The notes: generated from the letters alone by a model not told the origin. DNA of 19,512 bases from an uncultured Faecalibacterium sp. (GCA_934512105.1 CAKSWQ010000040.1:1-19512); one strand, 5' to 3'; shown: positions 1-7,305, counted from the stretch's first letter. Numbers and translations: made by a program.

Positions 1-192
1 CGCAGCGCAGCGGCAAAGTGCATCATCCCCATGCAGGACTGGCTGGGGCTGGATAACGCCGCCCGCATCAATAAGCCTTCCACCGTGGGCCAGAACTGGC
101 GCTGGCGGCTGAAAAAGACCCAGCTGACCAAGAAACTCCAAAAGGAGATCTGCCAGCTGACTACCCGCTACGGCCGGAAGAACTGGGCATGA
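1..192 (+). CDS. malQ: 4-alpha-glucanotransferase, C-terminal end (partial)
   Basis: The frame is open from the first base to TGA at 190-192 and gives the last 63 residues of a protein cut by the window edge. The segment reading IPMQDWLGLDNAARINKPST, followed by a WRWRL stretch, matches the conserved C-terminus of GH77 4-alpha-glucanotransferase (amylomaltase), where 'ARMN.PST...NW.WR' is typical. The family acts in the cytoplasm and transfers alpha-1,4-glucan chains between maltodextrins during glycogen or maltodextrin use. The catalytic residues lie upstream of the window and cannot be checked. A strong terminator at 220-264 ends the unit, so the following operon is transcribed separately. 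Confidence 0.85.
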   Translation, partial: RSAAAKCIIPMQDWLGLDNAARINKPSTVGQNWRWRLKKTQLTKKLQKEICQLTTRYGRKNWA

Positions 193-219
193 CCGCGATA
201 GACCTCTTTAAAGAATAGC

Positions 220-264
220 AGCAGCACCCCGCACGCCTTTCCCGGCGGCGGGGTGCTGCTTTTT
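220..264 (+). terminator. Intrinsic terminator of malQ
   Basis: A perfect 13-bp stem (220-232 with 248-260, AGCAGCACCCCGC/GCGGGGTGCTGCT) encloses a 15-nt loop and is followed by TTTT. It starts 27 nt after the malQ stop codon. Confidence 0.9.
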
Positions 265-332
265 GTGCTGCGCCGCTTGTGCATCTTGCTAAAGGAAAAC
301 CGCAGGATTTGGTAAAACCGGCAAAAAAGGGG

Positions 333-361
333 TTGACACGCCCGTTTGCGTATGGTATACT
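333..361 (+). promoter_or_regulatory. Sigma-A type promoter of the DUF1847/ABC operon leader
   Basis: TTGACA (333-338) and TATACT (356-361) are separated by exactly 17 nt, a near-consensus vegetative promoter. Transcription would start near 368. That is about 500 nt before the first recognisable gene, so the transcript carries a very long leader. Confidence 0.85.
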
Positions 362-420
362 GCGGCCATTGAATCTATAACCAATCTTCCTTGTTGGTTT
401 ATTCTAAAAAGAAAGGGGCG

Positions 421-605
421 TTCTGCCATGCATAAGTATTTTGGTGCTCTGCTGCGGCAGAATTTTCGATGTGGACGAATGTCCTGCTCCCGGGTGGATT
501 GCACTGACCGGGCACAGGGCTTTGCCGCTGTGCCCGCAAAAAAGCTGTATCAGGGATAAAGCCATCCCTTTTCAGCAAAAGGTCAGTTTGTTTTCGCCCG
601 GGAGC
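421..605 (+). promoter_or_regulatory. Candidate riboswitch/attenuator aptamer in the leader (unclassified)
   Basis: Complementary strings define a compact structure. A 5' hairpin pairs 421-427 with 456-462. P1 is a perfect 9-bp helix (GCTCCCGGG 486-494 with CCCGGGAGC 597-605). P2 is a perfect 7-bp helix (ACTGACC 503-509 with GGTCAGT 581-587). A three-way junction then carries hairpin P3 (510-517/528-535 plus 3 inner bp) and hairpin P4 (544-547/573-576 and 553-557/564-568). The 3' strand of P1 is also the 5' arm of the terminator at 598-629, so P1 and the terminator cannot coexist. This is the layout of a transcriptional ON switch. I could not match it to TPP, SAM, lysine, cobalamin, FMN, purine, glycine, THF or T-box consensus from memory. 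An independent small RNA is the alternative. Confidence 0.55.
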
Positions 606-629
606 TTTGCAAAAAGCCCCCGGTTTTTT
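598..629 (+). terminator. Leader terminator (attenuator) before the DUF1847 operon
   Basis: The 11-nt arms 598-608 (CCGGGAGCTTT) and 613-623 (AAAGCCCCCGG) pair with a single A-C mismatch around a GCAA tetraloop and are followed by six T's (624-629). It lies inside the leader, about 260 nt after the predicted start site and 237 nt before the first gene. Its left arm overlaps helix P1 of the upstream structure. Confidence 0.75.
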
Positions 630-670
630 GCTGTCTGCAATGCGGCAGGCACACCGGAAAAGAGAAGGCG

Positions 671-839
671 ATACCGCATAATTCTAAGTGCCGATACGGC
701 GAGTGAGGTGCGGCAGATGCTAAGCCAAAAGCACAGATAATACTTTGTGTATTATCGAGCATTTTGGCAACACAGATGCCGTGCCGCAGCCGCCGGAGCG
801 GTGCTTAAGCCGTAAGGCGGGAATTGTGCGGTGTTGCCA
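671..839 (+). promoter_or_regulatory. Second structured leader element before the DUF1847 start codon
   Basis: This stretch is rich in exact complements. A long hairpin pairs 724-732 with 759-768 (one bulged A) and 737-743 with 749-755. A 9-bp helix pairs 765-773 with 831-839 (TGGCAACAC/GTGTTGCCA). CCGCC 790-794 can pair with GGCGG 816-820, and GCCG 690-693 with CGGC 697-700. CCGCA (674-678 and 784-788) and TGCGG (709-713 and 827-831) can pair in two mutually exclusive ways, which suggests a two-state RNA. The ribosome binding site (851-857) lies just downstream and is not obviously part of a helix. I do not recognise the class. Confidence 0.45.
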
Positions 840-866
840 GAAGGATCCAAGAGAGGGAAAGTAATT

Positions 867-1592
867 ATGAGTGACGAGATCAAGACCTGCGGCTTCAGCT
901 GCGCAAACTGCGCGGTGGGCAACTGCGCCAACCACCTGAAGGCCTACCCCAAAGAGTGCCTGACCAGCACCGGCGACACCGAACTTGTGGAAAAGACCCT
1001 GCACCATTACCGGCACAGCCGCACCGACCGCAAGATCGCGCTGACCGCTGCCAGCATCGAGGGCGAATTTTACGGCCGCGCCACCCGCGTGGAGGAGACG
1101 CTGCTGTTCATCAAGCGCATGGGCTACAAAAAGGTGGGCGTAGCCACCTGCATCGGTCTGCTGAACGAGTGCAACGCCTTTGCAAAAGTGGCCCGCGCCA
1201 AGGGCATCGAGGTCTACGGCGTAGCCTGCAAGGTGGGCTCCCACGATAAGACCGAGATCGGCATCCCGGAGGAGGGCAAACTGCAGCCCGGCAAGTTTGA
1301 AGCCTTCTGCAACCCGGTGCTGCAGGCCGAGATCCTGAACAAAGCCGGCACCGAGCTGAACATCATCATGGGTCTGTGCGTAGGCCACGATACCCTGTTC
1401 ATCAAGCACTCCAAAGCGCCGGTCACCTACCTCATCGTCAAGGACCGCGTGCTCTGCCACAACCCCGCCGGTGCGCTGTACACCACCGGCTCCTACTACA
1501 AGCGGCTGCTGACCGCCGACCTGCCCAAGAGCAAGTACGAGCTGGACCCGGCCTCTGCACCCAAAGACTATAAGCCCGAGGAGGACAAGTAA
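867..1592 (+). CDS. DUF1847 family cysteine-rich (putative metal-binding) protein
   Basis: The protein has 241 residues and unknown biochemical function. The N-terminus has closely spaced cysteines (C8, C12, C15, C20, C31, pattern C-x3-C-x2-C-x4-C), which suggests a metal or Fe-S site. Further conserved-looking cysteines occur in VATCIGLLNEC, GVACKVG, GLCVGHD and DRVLCHNPAGAL; the last two look typical of DUF1847. There is no signal peptide or membrane segment, so it should be cytoplasmic. I chose ATG 867 because GAGAGGG (851-857) sits 9 nt upstream; an in-frame GTG at 831 has no comparable site and would overlap the leader helix. It is the first gene of the operon, 1 nt before the ABC lipoprotein gene. 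A role in sensing or handling a sulfur or metal-linked substrate is inference from context only. Confidence 0.8.
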   Translation: MSDEIKTCGFSCANCAVGNCANHLKAYPKECLTSTGDTELVEKTLHHYRHSRTDRKIALTAASIEGEFYGRATRVEETLLFIKRMGYKKVGVATCIGLLNECNAFAKVARAKGIEVYGVACKVGSHDKTEIGIPEEGKLQPGKFEAFCNPVLQAEILNKAGTELNIIMGLCVGHDTLFIKHSKAPVTYLIVKDRVLCHNPAGALYTTGSYYKRLLTADLPKSKYELDPASAPKDYKPEEDK

Positions 1593-1593
1593 A

Positions 1594-2448
1594 ATGAAAA
1601 ACCGTATTTCCCGCCGTCAGTTCCTTTCCGTTCTGGGTGCAGCCGCTGCTGCCGCTGCCCTGACCGCCTGCGGCGGCGCGTCCTCCGCTGCTTCTTCCGC
1701 TGCATCGGCTGCTTTGGGCAGCGTGACCACCTACACCGTTGCGCTGAGCGGCCAGACTACCCCCTTCAACTACTATAACGAGAATGGCGAACTGGACGGC
1801 TACGAGATCGCCATCCTGAAGGAGATCGACGAGCGTCTGCCGGATCTGCAATTCGAGTACACCACCACCGAGTTCGCCAGCCTGTTTGCCGGACTGGACA
1901 GCGGCCAGTTCGACCTGATTTTGAACAACATCACCGACAAGCCCGAGCGCCGCGAAAAGTACCTGTTCTCCGAAAACGCTTACTACTATAACCACACGGT
2001 CATCGCCACCAACGCCGACACTACCGATATCACCACACTGGACGACCTTGCCGGACGCAAGATCCCGGTCAGTGCGGGCTGCGCCACCGATATGTTCTTA
2101 CAGGACTATAACGAGCAGAACCCCGACAAGGCGATTTTGATCGACTATGTGGAAAGCGACACCTCCCAGAACATTATGGCCATGTACGAGGGACGCTACG
2201 ATGCCGTGATCTATTGCGAAAGCTACATTGACGCCGTAGAGCGGAACTACGGCTATCAGTTCAACTGCTACCCCATCCCCAACGAGGAAGAGATCCAGAA
2301 CCCGGCGGTGTACATCCTGTACAATAAGAGCTCTGCCGCCTTGCAGCAGAAGATCGACGCTGTGCTGGCTGAAATGAAAGAGGACGGCACCCTGTCCAAG
2401 CTGTGCACGGAGTACATGGGCAAGGATTCCACGCAGGCAAGCGTATAA
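1594..2448 (+). CDS. Polar amino-acid ABC transporter, substrate-binding lipoprotein
   Basis: The protein has 284 residues and belongs to the family 3 periplasmic-type solute-binding proteins (PBPb fold). The N-terminus has SRRQFL followed by a poly-Ala hydrophobic core and the lipobox LTAC with the lipidated cysteine at C26, then an Ala/Ser linker. Family features in the mature part include TTPFNYYNENGELDGYEI, DSGQFDLILNNIT..PERREKY and the late DGTLSKL. It should sit outside the membrane and deliver substrate to the permease encoded next. The C-S lyase gene in the same operon makes cystine or a related sulfur amino acid the likeliest ligand, which is inference. The start overlaps the end of the DUF1847 gene region, whose GAGGAGG around 1578-1584 can serve as the binding site. 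Confidence 0.88.
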   Translation: MKNRISRRQFLSVLGAAAAAAALTACGGASSAASSAASAALGSVTTYTVALSGQTTPFNYYNENGELDGYEIAILKEIDERLPDLQFEYTTTEFASLFAGLDSGQFDLILNNITDKPERREKYLFSENAYYYNHTVIATNADTTDITTLDDLAGRKIPVSAGCATDMFLQDYNEQNPDKAILIDYVESDTSQNIMAMYEGRYDAVIYCESYIDAVERNYGYQFNCYPIPNEEEIQNPAVYILYNKSSAALQQKIDAVLAEMKEDGTLSKLCTEYMGKDSTQASV

Positions 2449-2484
2449 CAGCGTATCGCGCAAGAAAAAAGGGAGGATCCGTTC

Positions 2485-3222
2485 TTGGAAAGCTCTGTAA
2501 AACTTTTTGATGTTTCCTTTATGATAAGTGCGTTCCCGCGTATTCTGGCGGCACTGCCGGTCACGCTGGAACTGACGGTGGTCTCGGCTTTCTTCGGTCT
2601 GCTGCTGGGCTTTGGCCTTGCCCTCGTCAAGATCAACAAGCCCCGCATCCTCACGCCCATCTGCTCGTTCTTTGTCTCCTTCATGCGCGGCACCCCGCAG
2701 CTGGTGCAGCTGTTTCTGGCCTACTACGGCCTGCCGCTGGTGGTCAAAAGCCTGAACGCCTCGCTGGGCACGAACCTGAACATCAACAATATCCCCGCCA
2801 TCGTCTACGCATTTGTGGCGTTTTCCCTGAACGAATCCGCCTATTTCTCCGAGAATATCCGTGCCGCCATCCTTTCGGTGGACCGCAAGGAGATCGAGGC
2901 TGCAAAGTCCATCGGTATGACCGGCGCGCAGACCATGCTGCGCATCGTACTGCCCGAGGCTATGGTGGTGGCCATCCCCAATCTGGGTAACAGCATCATC
3001 AGCCTGCTCAAGGGCACCAGCCTTGCCTACACCGTGACCATTATGGATGTGATGGGCGCTGCCAAGGCGGTGGCCGGGCGCAATATGCGCTATTTTGAGG
3101 TGTACATTGCCGTTTCTCTGGTCTACTGGGCGTGCAGCCTGATCCTGGAGCGGCTGGCGCACATCATTGAGAAGAAAACCAACATTCTGGAAAAGAAGGT
3201 GCCTGACCATGCTGAGAGTTGA
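2485..3222 (+). CDS. Polar amino-acid ABC transporter, permease
   Basis: The 245-residue membrane protein is of the HisM/TcyB type, which usually has about five membrane helices. It carries the family signature for ATPase contact around 'ESAYFSENIRAAILSVDRKEIEAAKSIGM' (EAA motif: EAAKSIGMTGAQTMLRIVLPEA). An early segment, FMRGTPQLVQLFLAYYGLP, is also characteristic of this family. The start is TTG at 2485: GGGAGG (2471-2476) stands 8 nt upstream and no better ATG precedes the first conserved helix. The gene follows the binding-protein gene by 36 nt and overlaps the ATPase gene by 14 nt, so the three are probably translated together. Confidence 0.9.
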   Translation: MESSVKLFDVSFMISAFPRILAALPVTLELTVVSAFFGLLLGFGLALVKINKPRILTPICSFFVSFMRGTPQLVQLFLAYYGLPLVVKSLNASLGTNLNINNIPAIVYAFVAFSLNESAYFSENIRAAILSVDRKEIEAAKSIGMTGAQTMLRIVLPEAMVVAIPNLGNSIISLLKGTSLAYTVTIMDVMGAAKAVAGRNMRYFEVYIAVSLVYWACSLILERLAHIIEKKTNILEKKVPDHAES

Positions 3223-3961
3223 ATCCTGGAACAAAAGCTTTGGTTCCAACCATGTGCTGCGGGACATTTCCGTCACCGTGGGTACCGGCGAGACCGTGAC
3301 CATCATCGGAGCCAGCGGCTCCGGTAAATCCACCTTTCTGCGCACGCTGAACTACCTTGAAACGCCGGACACCGGCGTGCTGTACATCGGGCAGGATCAG
3401 GAGCATCTGAGCGTCTATGACGGCAGTCGGCTGCACAGTAAAAGCGCTGTGGAGCTGCGCCGCCACACCGCGATGGTGTTCCAGTCCTTCAACCTGTTCC
3501 GCAACAAGACGGCGCTGGGCAATGTGACTGAGGCGCTGACCGTGGTGCGCAAGATGAAGAAGGACGACGCCGAGGCGCTGGCTGCACGCTGCTTACAGCA
3601 GGTGGGCATGGGCGACCGCATGAACTACTACCCGCACATGCTTTCCGGCGGCCAGCAGCAGCGCGTTTCCATTGCCCGCGCACTGGCGCTTTCGCCCGAG
3701 GTGATCCTGTTCGACGAGCCTACCAGCGCACTGGACCCGGAAATGGTCAACGAGGTGCTGAACGTGATCCGCGGCATCAGCCACAAGGATTCTACCCTCA
3801 TCATCGTGACCCACGAGATGAAGTTTGCCCGCGAGGTGTCTGACCGGGTGATGTTCTTTGCGGATGGTCAGATCTGCGAAGCCGCCCCGCCGGAGCAGCT
3901 GTTCGAGCACCCGCAGCACGAAAAGACACAGCAGTTCCTGCGCAACGTCCTGCGCAGTTAA
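3209..3961 (+). CDS. Polar amino-acid ABC transporter, ATP-binding protein
   Basis: The 250-residue ATPase is of normal length for the GlnQ/HisP/TcyN class and powers the transporter encoded upstream. All nucleotide-binding motifs are present: Walker A GASGSGKST (residues 34-42), Q-loop VFQSFNLF, signature LSGGQQQR, Walker B VILFDEPTSALD and the H-loop VTHEM. I chose ATG 3209 because AAGAAGGTG (3192-3200) precedes it and the protein then starts MLRVES, as the family does. A start further upstream would only extend into the permease frame. It overlaps the permease gene by 14 nt. Confidence 0.93.
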   Translation: MLRVESWNKSFGSNHVLRDISVTVGTGETVTIIGASGSGKSTFLRTLNYLETPDTGVLYIGQDQEHLSVYDGSRLHSKSAVELRRHTAMVFQSFNLFRNKTALGNVTEALTVVRKMKKDDAEALAARCLQQVGMGDRMNYYPHMLSGGQQQRVSIARALALSPEVILFDEPTSALDPEMVNEVLNVIRGISHKDSTLIIVTHEMKFAREVSDRVMFFADGQICEAAPPEQLFEHPQHEKTQQFLRNVLRS

Positions 3962-3988
3962 AATATAACGATCTGGAGATGAGTTTTC

Positions 3989-5134
3989 ATGTTTGATTTT
4001 GAGACCTGCCCGCCCCGCAAGGGCACCGATTGCAGCAAGTGGGACTATCAGGGCGGTGACTACATCCCCATGTGGGTGGCTGATATGGATCTGCCCGCCC
4101 CGCAGAAGGTAGTGGATGCACTGGTGCGCCGTGCGGAGCACCCGGTGTATGGCTACTCTGTCGTGGACGACAGATTCTATGACTGTGTGGTCAGTTATTA
4201 CAAGCGCCTGTATGATTTTGATCTGCCCCGGGCGTGGATTGTGTGGGTGCCCGCTGTGATGCCCGGTGCCAACATGGCCTGCCGGATGCTGGGTGGCACC
4301 ATTATGAACAACACCCCCATGTATCCCCACATCCGCAAGCTGGCTGCGGAGACCCAACTGCCCCGGCTGGAGGTGCCGCTGCGGCAGGATGCCGCAGGCC
4401 GTTACGAGATGGATCTGGACGCAATGGAAGCCGCCATTGCAGCCACCCCGGGTGTGACTACCTTTATCCTGTGCAGCCCCCACAACCCGGTGGGCCGGGT
4501 GTTCAGCAAAGAGGAACTGAACCAGCTTTCGGCATTTTGCAGCCGCCACGGGCTGACCGTCATCTCGGACGAGATCCACAGCGAGCTGGTCTTTGACGAG
4601 AACCTGCACACCCCGTATTTTCTGGCCGACGATTGGGCGCGGGAGCACTCCATCACCCTGACCAGCGGCGCAAAGACCTACAATATCCCGGCACTGCCCA
4701 TGGCTTTTGCCATCATCCCCAACAAGGCGCTGCGCGAAAAGTACGAGGCCTACATTGCCGGTCTTGCCGCCGTGCCCAACGTGGAGTCCATGGAGGCGTT
4801 TCTGGTCTCCTACAACGAGTGTGCGGACTGGAAGCAGGCACTGCTGCGCCATCTGGAGGGCAACCGCGACTACATGGAGCAGCGCATCGCAGCCATGCCG
4901 GGGGTAACCGTGACCCACAACGAGGCCACCTTCCTTGCATGGATCGATTGCCGCGCGGCCGGTCTCGATGATCCGTGGCGCTTTTTTCGGGAAAAGGCCG
5001 GGGTCAACTTCAATAACGGCGTGGACTTTGGCTGCCCGGGCTTCGTCCGCCTGAACTTCGGCTGCACCCGCGCACAGCTCACACAGGCGCTGGATCGGAT
5101 GGAAAACGCCCTGCGTGAGAGACTGGGCGGCTGA
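3989..5134 (+). CDS. PLP-dependent C-S lyase, PatB/MalY family (aminotransferase fold I)
   Basis: The 381-residue protein is a fold type I PLP enzyme. It begins in the PatB/MalY style (KWDYQGGDYIPMWVADMDLPAP and a later YGYSVVDDRFYDCV). It has CSPHNPVGRVFSKEEL and SDEIHSELVF, which contact the cofactor, and SGAKTYNIPAL with the PLP-binding lysine at K229. Members usually act as cystathionine/cysteine beta-lyases, releasing pyruvate, ammonia and a thiol or sulfide in the cytoplasm. A few have other or regulatory roles (E. coli MalY). The gene is last in the operon, 27 nt after the ATPase gene, with GGAGATGAG (3974-3982) as binding site. This points to breakdown of the imported amino acid for sulfur or carbon. 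Confidence 0.85.
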   Translation: MFDFETCPPRKGTDCSKWDYQGGDYIPMWVADMDLPAPQKVVDALVRRAEHPVYGYSVVDDRFYDCVVSYYKRLYDFDLPRAWIVWVPAVMPGANMACRMLGGTIMNNTPMYPHIRKLAAETQLPRLEVPLRQDAAGRYEMDLDAMEAAIAATPGVTTFILCSPHNPVGRVFSKEELNQLSAFCSRHGLTVISDEIHSELVFDENLHTPYFLADDWAREHSITLTSGAKTYNIPALPMAFAIIPNKALREKYEAYIAGLAAVPNVESMEAFLVSYNECADWKQALLRHLEGNRDYMEQRIAAMPGVTVTHNEATFLAWIDCRAAGLDDPWRFFREKAGVNFNNGVDFGCPGFVRLNFGCTRAQLTQALDRMENALRERLGG

Positions 5135-5190
5135 ACAGCCCGGATATCGCAGTGGTCCGATAAAAATCTTGCACCCTCACCCCGAAAACA

Positions 5191-5228
5191 CAAAGGGCAG
5201 GGCGGCCTGCGGGCTGCCCTGCCCTTTG
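5191..5228 (+). terminator. Stem-loop ending the ABC/C-S lyase operon
   Basis: A perfect 13-bp stem (5191-5203 with 5216-5228, CAAAGGGCAGGGC/GCCCTGCCCTTTG) lies 56 nt after the stop codon. The T-run after it is poor (TT only), so it may terminate weakly or mainly protect the mRNA 3' end. Confidence 0.6.
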
Positions 5229-5242
5229 TTGCGGAGTGCCCC

Positions 5243-5272
5243 TTGGCAAACCGGACGTGATTGCGCTATAAT
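5243..5272 (+). promoter_or_regulatory. Promoter of the LytTR/GHKL two-component operon
   Basis: TTGGCA (5243-5248), an 18-nt spacer and a consensus TATAAT (5267-5272) give a short leader of about 40 nt to the start at 5318. Confidence 0.75.
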
Positions 5273-5317
5273 AGAGCCGTAACAGTTCCACAATGGTGTG
5301 GTAAGGGAGGTGCGGTC

Positions 5318-6028
5318 ATGATCCGGGTGGCGATCGTAGAGGACGACGCGGAGGTGCAGGGGGTATTGCAGGAGTATGTCCGGCGGTATACCCGGCAGTA
5401 CGGGACAGAATTTGAAGTATCGGTCTTTGCGGACGGCGTGGACATTCTGGAGGATTACCGCGCGGTCTACGATATTATTTTTCTGGATGTGGAGATGAAG
5501 CATCTGGACGGCATGACCACGGCAGAGCGCATCCGGCAGATGGACGCCGAGGTGCTGTTGATCTTCATCACCAATATGGCGCAGTACGCCATCCGGGGCT
5601 ACTCGGTGGGGGCGCTGGACTATGTGCTGAAGCCGGTGCCCTACTTCGCCTTTTCGCAGCAGCTGCTCAAGGCGGTTTCCCGGCTGGAAAAGCGGGCAAA
5701 GCACTACCTCACCGTGCCGGTGGAGGGCGGGCTGCGGCGGCTGGACACCGCAAGCATCTATTACTTGGAAAGCGAGGGGCACCGGGTGCACTTTTACACC
5801 GATGAGGGCGATTTTTCCGCCCCCGGTGCCCTCAAGACCTTTGAGGAAAAGCTGGCAGACTGCCCCTTTGCCCGGTGCAACAGCGGCTACCTTGTCAATC
5901 TGGCACAGGTGCGGGAGCTGCGGCAGAGCACCGTACAGGTGGGCCCCTGCGAGCTGCAGGTCAGCCGCCCCAAGCGCAAGGCTTTTCTTGCCGCACTGAC
6001 CGACTACATCGGAGGTGAAGGCTCATGA
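5318..6028 (+). CDS. LytTR-family response regulator
   Basis: The protein has 236 residues. The N-terminal receiver domain (about 1-120) has the acidic pair in VAIVEDD, the phospho-acceptor D57 in IIFLDVEM, a threonine in FITN and the lysine in YVLKPV. The C-terminal LytTR DNA-binding domain (about 130-232) shows the usual YYLESEGHRVHFYT and RCNSGYLVNLAQVREL pattern. This AgrA/ComE/VirR-like class activates transcription by binding short repeats near promoters. ATG 5318 is preceded by AAGGGAGGT (5303-5311), and translation from it starts directly with the receiver strand. The upstream in-frame ATG overlaps the promoter. The stop codon overlaps the kinase start in ATGA (6025-6028), which indicates translational coupling. 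Confidence 0.9.
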   Translation: MIRVAIVEDDAEVQGVLQEYVRRYTRQYGTEFEVSVFADGVDILEDYRAVYDIIFLDVEMKHLDGMTTAERIRQMDAEVLLIFITNMAQYAIRGYSVGALDYVLKPVPYFAFSQQLLKAVSRLEKRAKHYLTVPVEGGLRRLDTASIYYLESEGHRVHFYTDEGDFSAPGALKTFEEKLADCPFARCNSGYLVNLAQVRELRQSTVQVGPCELQVSRPKRKAFLAALTDYIGGEGS

Positions 6029-7299
6029 CCGCGCTGCCAGATATCCCCCGGCTGTACACTGCCCTTGCCGAGTGTCTGGCGGTGCTGCTGTTCACACCGG
6101 CGCTTGCGCCCCGGTTTTCCAAGGCAGTCACCGGGGGCGTCACCCTGCTGTGGGTGGTGGTGCTGTCCGCCTTTCTGACGCTGACAGGTGATGTGCCCGG
6201 CGGGCTCTGGATCCCCTGCATGGCAGCGGCCATCGGGTTTTCCTACTTATATTTATGGGGCGTGTGGAGCATCACCCTGCTGGAAGCCGGGTATCACTGC
6301 GCCCGGGCGTTCATTCTGGCAGAGCTTGCCGCCAGCGTGGAGTGGCAGCTGCACTGCGCCCTCTGGCCCGCCCGCAGCCCATGGGCGCCGCTTTCTTTGC
6401 TGCTGCTGGCGCTGGTGTACGGGGCGCTGTTCGGGGGGATGTGCTATTGGCTGCACATCAGCCCCCAGCCCGCCAGCCATCTGCAGATCAGCGGCAGCGC
6501 CGCCCTGACGGCGGTCATGCTGGCGCTGACCGCCTTTGCGGTGAGCAATCTGGGCTTTCTGCCGGGCAGCGATATCAACATGAGCATCTTTTCCATCCGC
6601 ACGCTGGTGGATTTTTCCGGCGTGCTGATCTTATCCGTGCAGCACGAGCAGCTGCGGGAGAACGCGTTGCACAGCGAGCTTGCCGCCATGGACGAGGTGC
6701 TGCACCGCCAGTACGAGCAGTACAAGCGCAGCAAGGAAGGCATCAACCTCATCAACCGGCGCTACCATGAGCTGAAAGTCCAGCTTGCCCGCATCCGGGA
6801 GGAGCAGGATCAGACCAAGCAGAACGCCGCCATTGCCGCCATGGAACAGAACATCCGCCAGTATGAGGCCGAGAACAAGACCGGCAACCCGGTGCTGGAT
6901 ACCATCCTTACCGCCAAGACCATGGAATGCCAGCAGGAGAACATCACCATCACCAGCGTAGCGGACGGCAGGATGCTGGGCTTTCTCACCATCCGGGAAC
7001 TGTGCACCATCGTGGGTGTGGCGCTGGACAACGCCATTGCCGCCGTGCGCGCCGAGCCGGACCCCGAAAAGCGGCTCATCAAGGTGGCGGTGTACAGTCA
7101 GGGCGGCTTTGCCATGCTGCGGTTCGAGCATTATACAGAGACAGCCCCCGCGCTGGATGCGGACGGTCTGCCAAAGCAGGGGTCAGATTTGAAAAGCGTC
7201 CGCACCACCGTCGGGCAGCACGGCGGCAGTATGACGTTGCACTGGGAAAACAACTGGTGCACCCTGCGGGTCCTGTTCCCACTACCCAAAAACAAATAA
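6025..7299 (+). CDS. GHKL-domain sensor histidine kinase (AgrC-like architecture)
   Basis: The protein has 424 residues. About the first 210 residues are hydrophobic with roughly six membrane helices and no large extracellular domain. They are followed by a linker rich in charged residues, with a likely coiled coil around 220-290. The H-box is in NRRYHELKVQL with H248 as likely phosphate site. The N-box is VALDNAIAAV with N336, and LKSVRTTVGQHGG is the end of a GHKL ATPase domain. The first glycine-rich G-box is poorly conserved. The family senses peptides, metabolites or membrane state and phosphorylates the partner LytTR regulator encoded just upstream with a 4-nt overlap. The signal is unknown. 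The neighbouring GH3 gene could be a target. Confidence 0.85.
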   Translation: MTALPDIPRLYTALAECLAVLLFTPALAPRFSKAVTGGVTLLWVVVLSAFLTLTGDVPGGLWIPCMAAAIGFSYLYLWGVWSITLLEAGYHCARAFILAELAASVEWQLHCALWPARSPWAPLSLLLLALVYGALFGGMCYWLHISPQPASHLQISGSAALTAVMLALTAFAVSNLGFLPGSDINMSIFSIRTLVDFSGVLILSVQHEQLRENALHSELAAMDEVLHRQYEQYKRSKEGINLINRRYHELKVQLARIREEQDQTKQNAAIAAMEQNIRQYEAENKTGNPVLDTILTAKTMECQQENITITSVADGRMLGFLTIRELCTIVGVALDNAIAAVRAEPDPEKRLIKVAVYSQGGFAMLRFEHYTETAPALDADGLPKQGSDLKSVRTTVGQHGGSMTLHWENNWCTLRVLFPLPKNK

Positions 7300-7305
7300 A
7301 TTTTT

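Noticed and set aside
428..559. A 43-codon frame (MHKYFGALLR...) with a weak AAAGGGG upstream, inside the leader of the DUF1847 operon, containing three Cys codons
   Set aside because: It could be a leader peptide, but most of it overlaps the hairpins and P1/P2 helices, the composition looks random, and the structure explains the sequence better. The overlapping longer frame at 441-740 has no binding site either.
671..715. Resemblance of GATACCGCATAA to a 16S rRNA segment
   Set aside because: Only about 12 nt match and the flanking sequence does not follow 16S rRNA.
486..839. T-box leader (a Cys T-box would fit the operon)
   Set aside because: The hallmark antiterminator TGGNACCGCG is missing. 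The nearest string, GGCGATACCGC near 668-677, does not fit the bulge and lies after the terminator.
2098..3345. Long minus-strand open frame over the ABC transporter genes
   Set aside because: It is the reverse shadow of GC-rich coding sequence; the plus-strand frames encode complete, well-known families.
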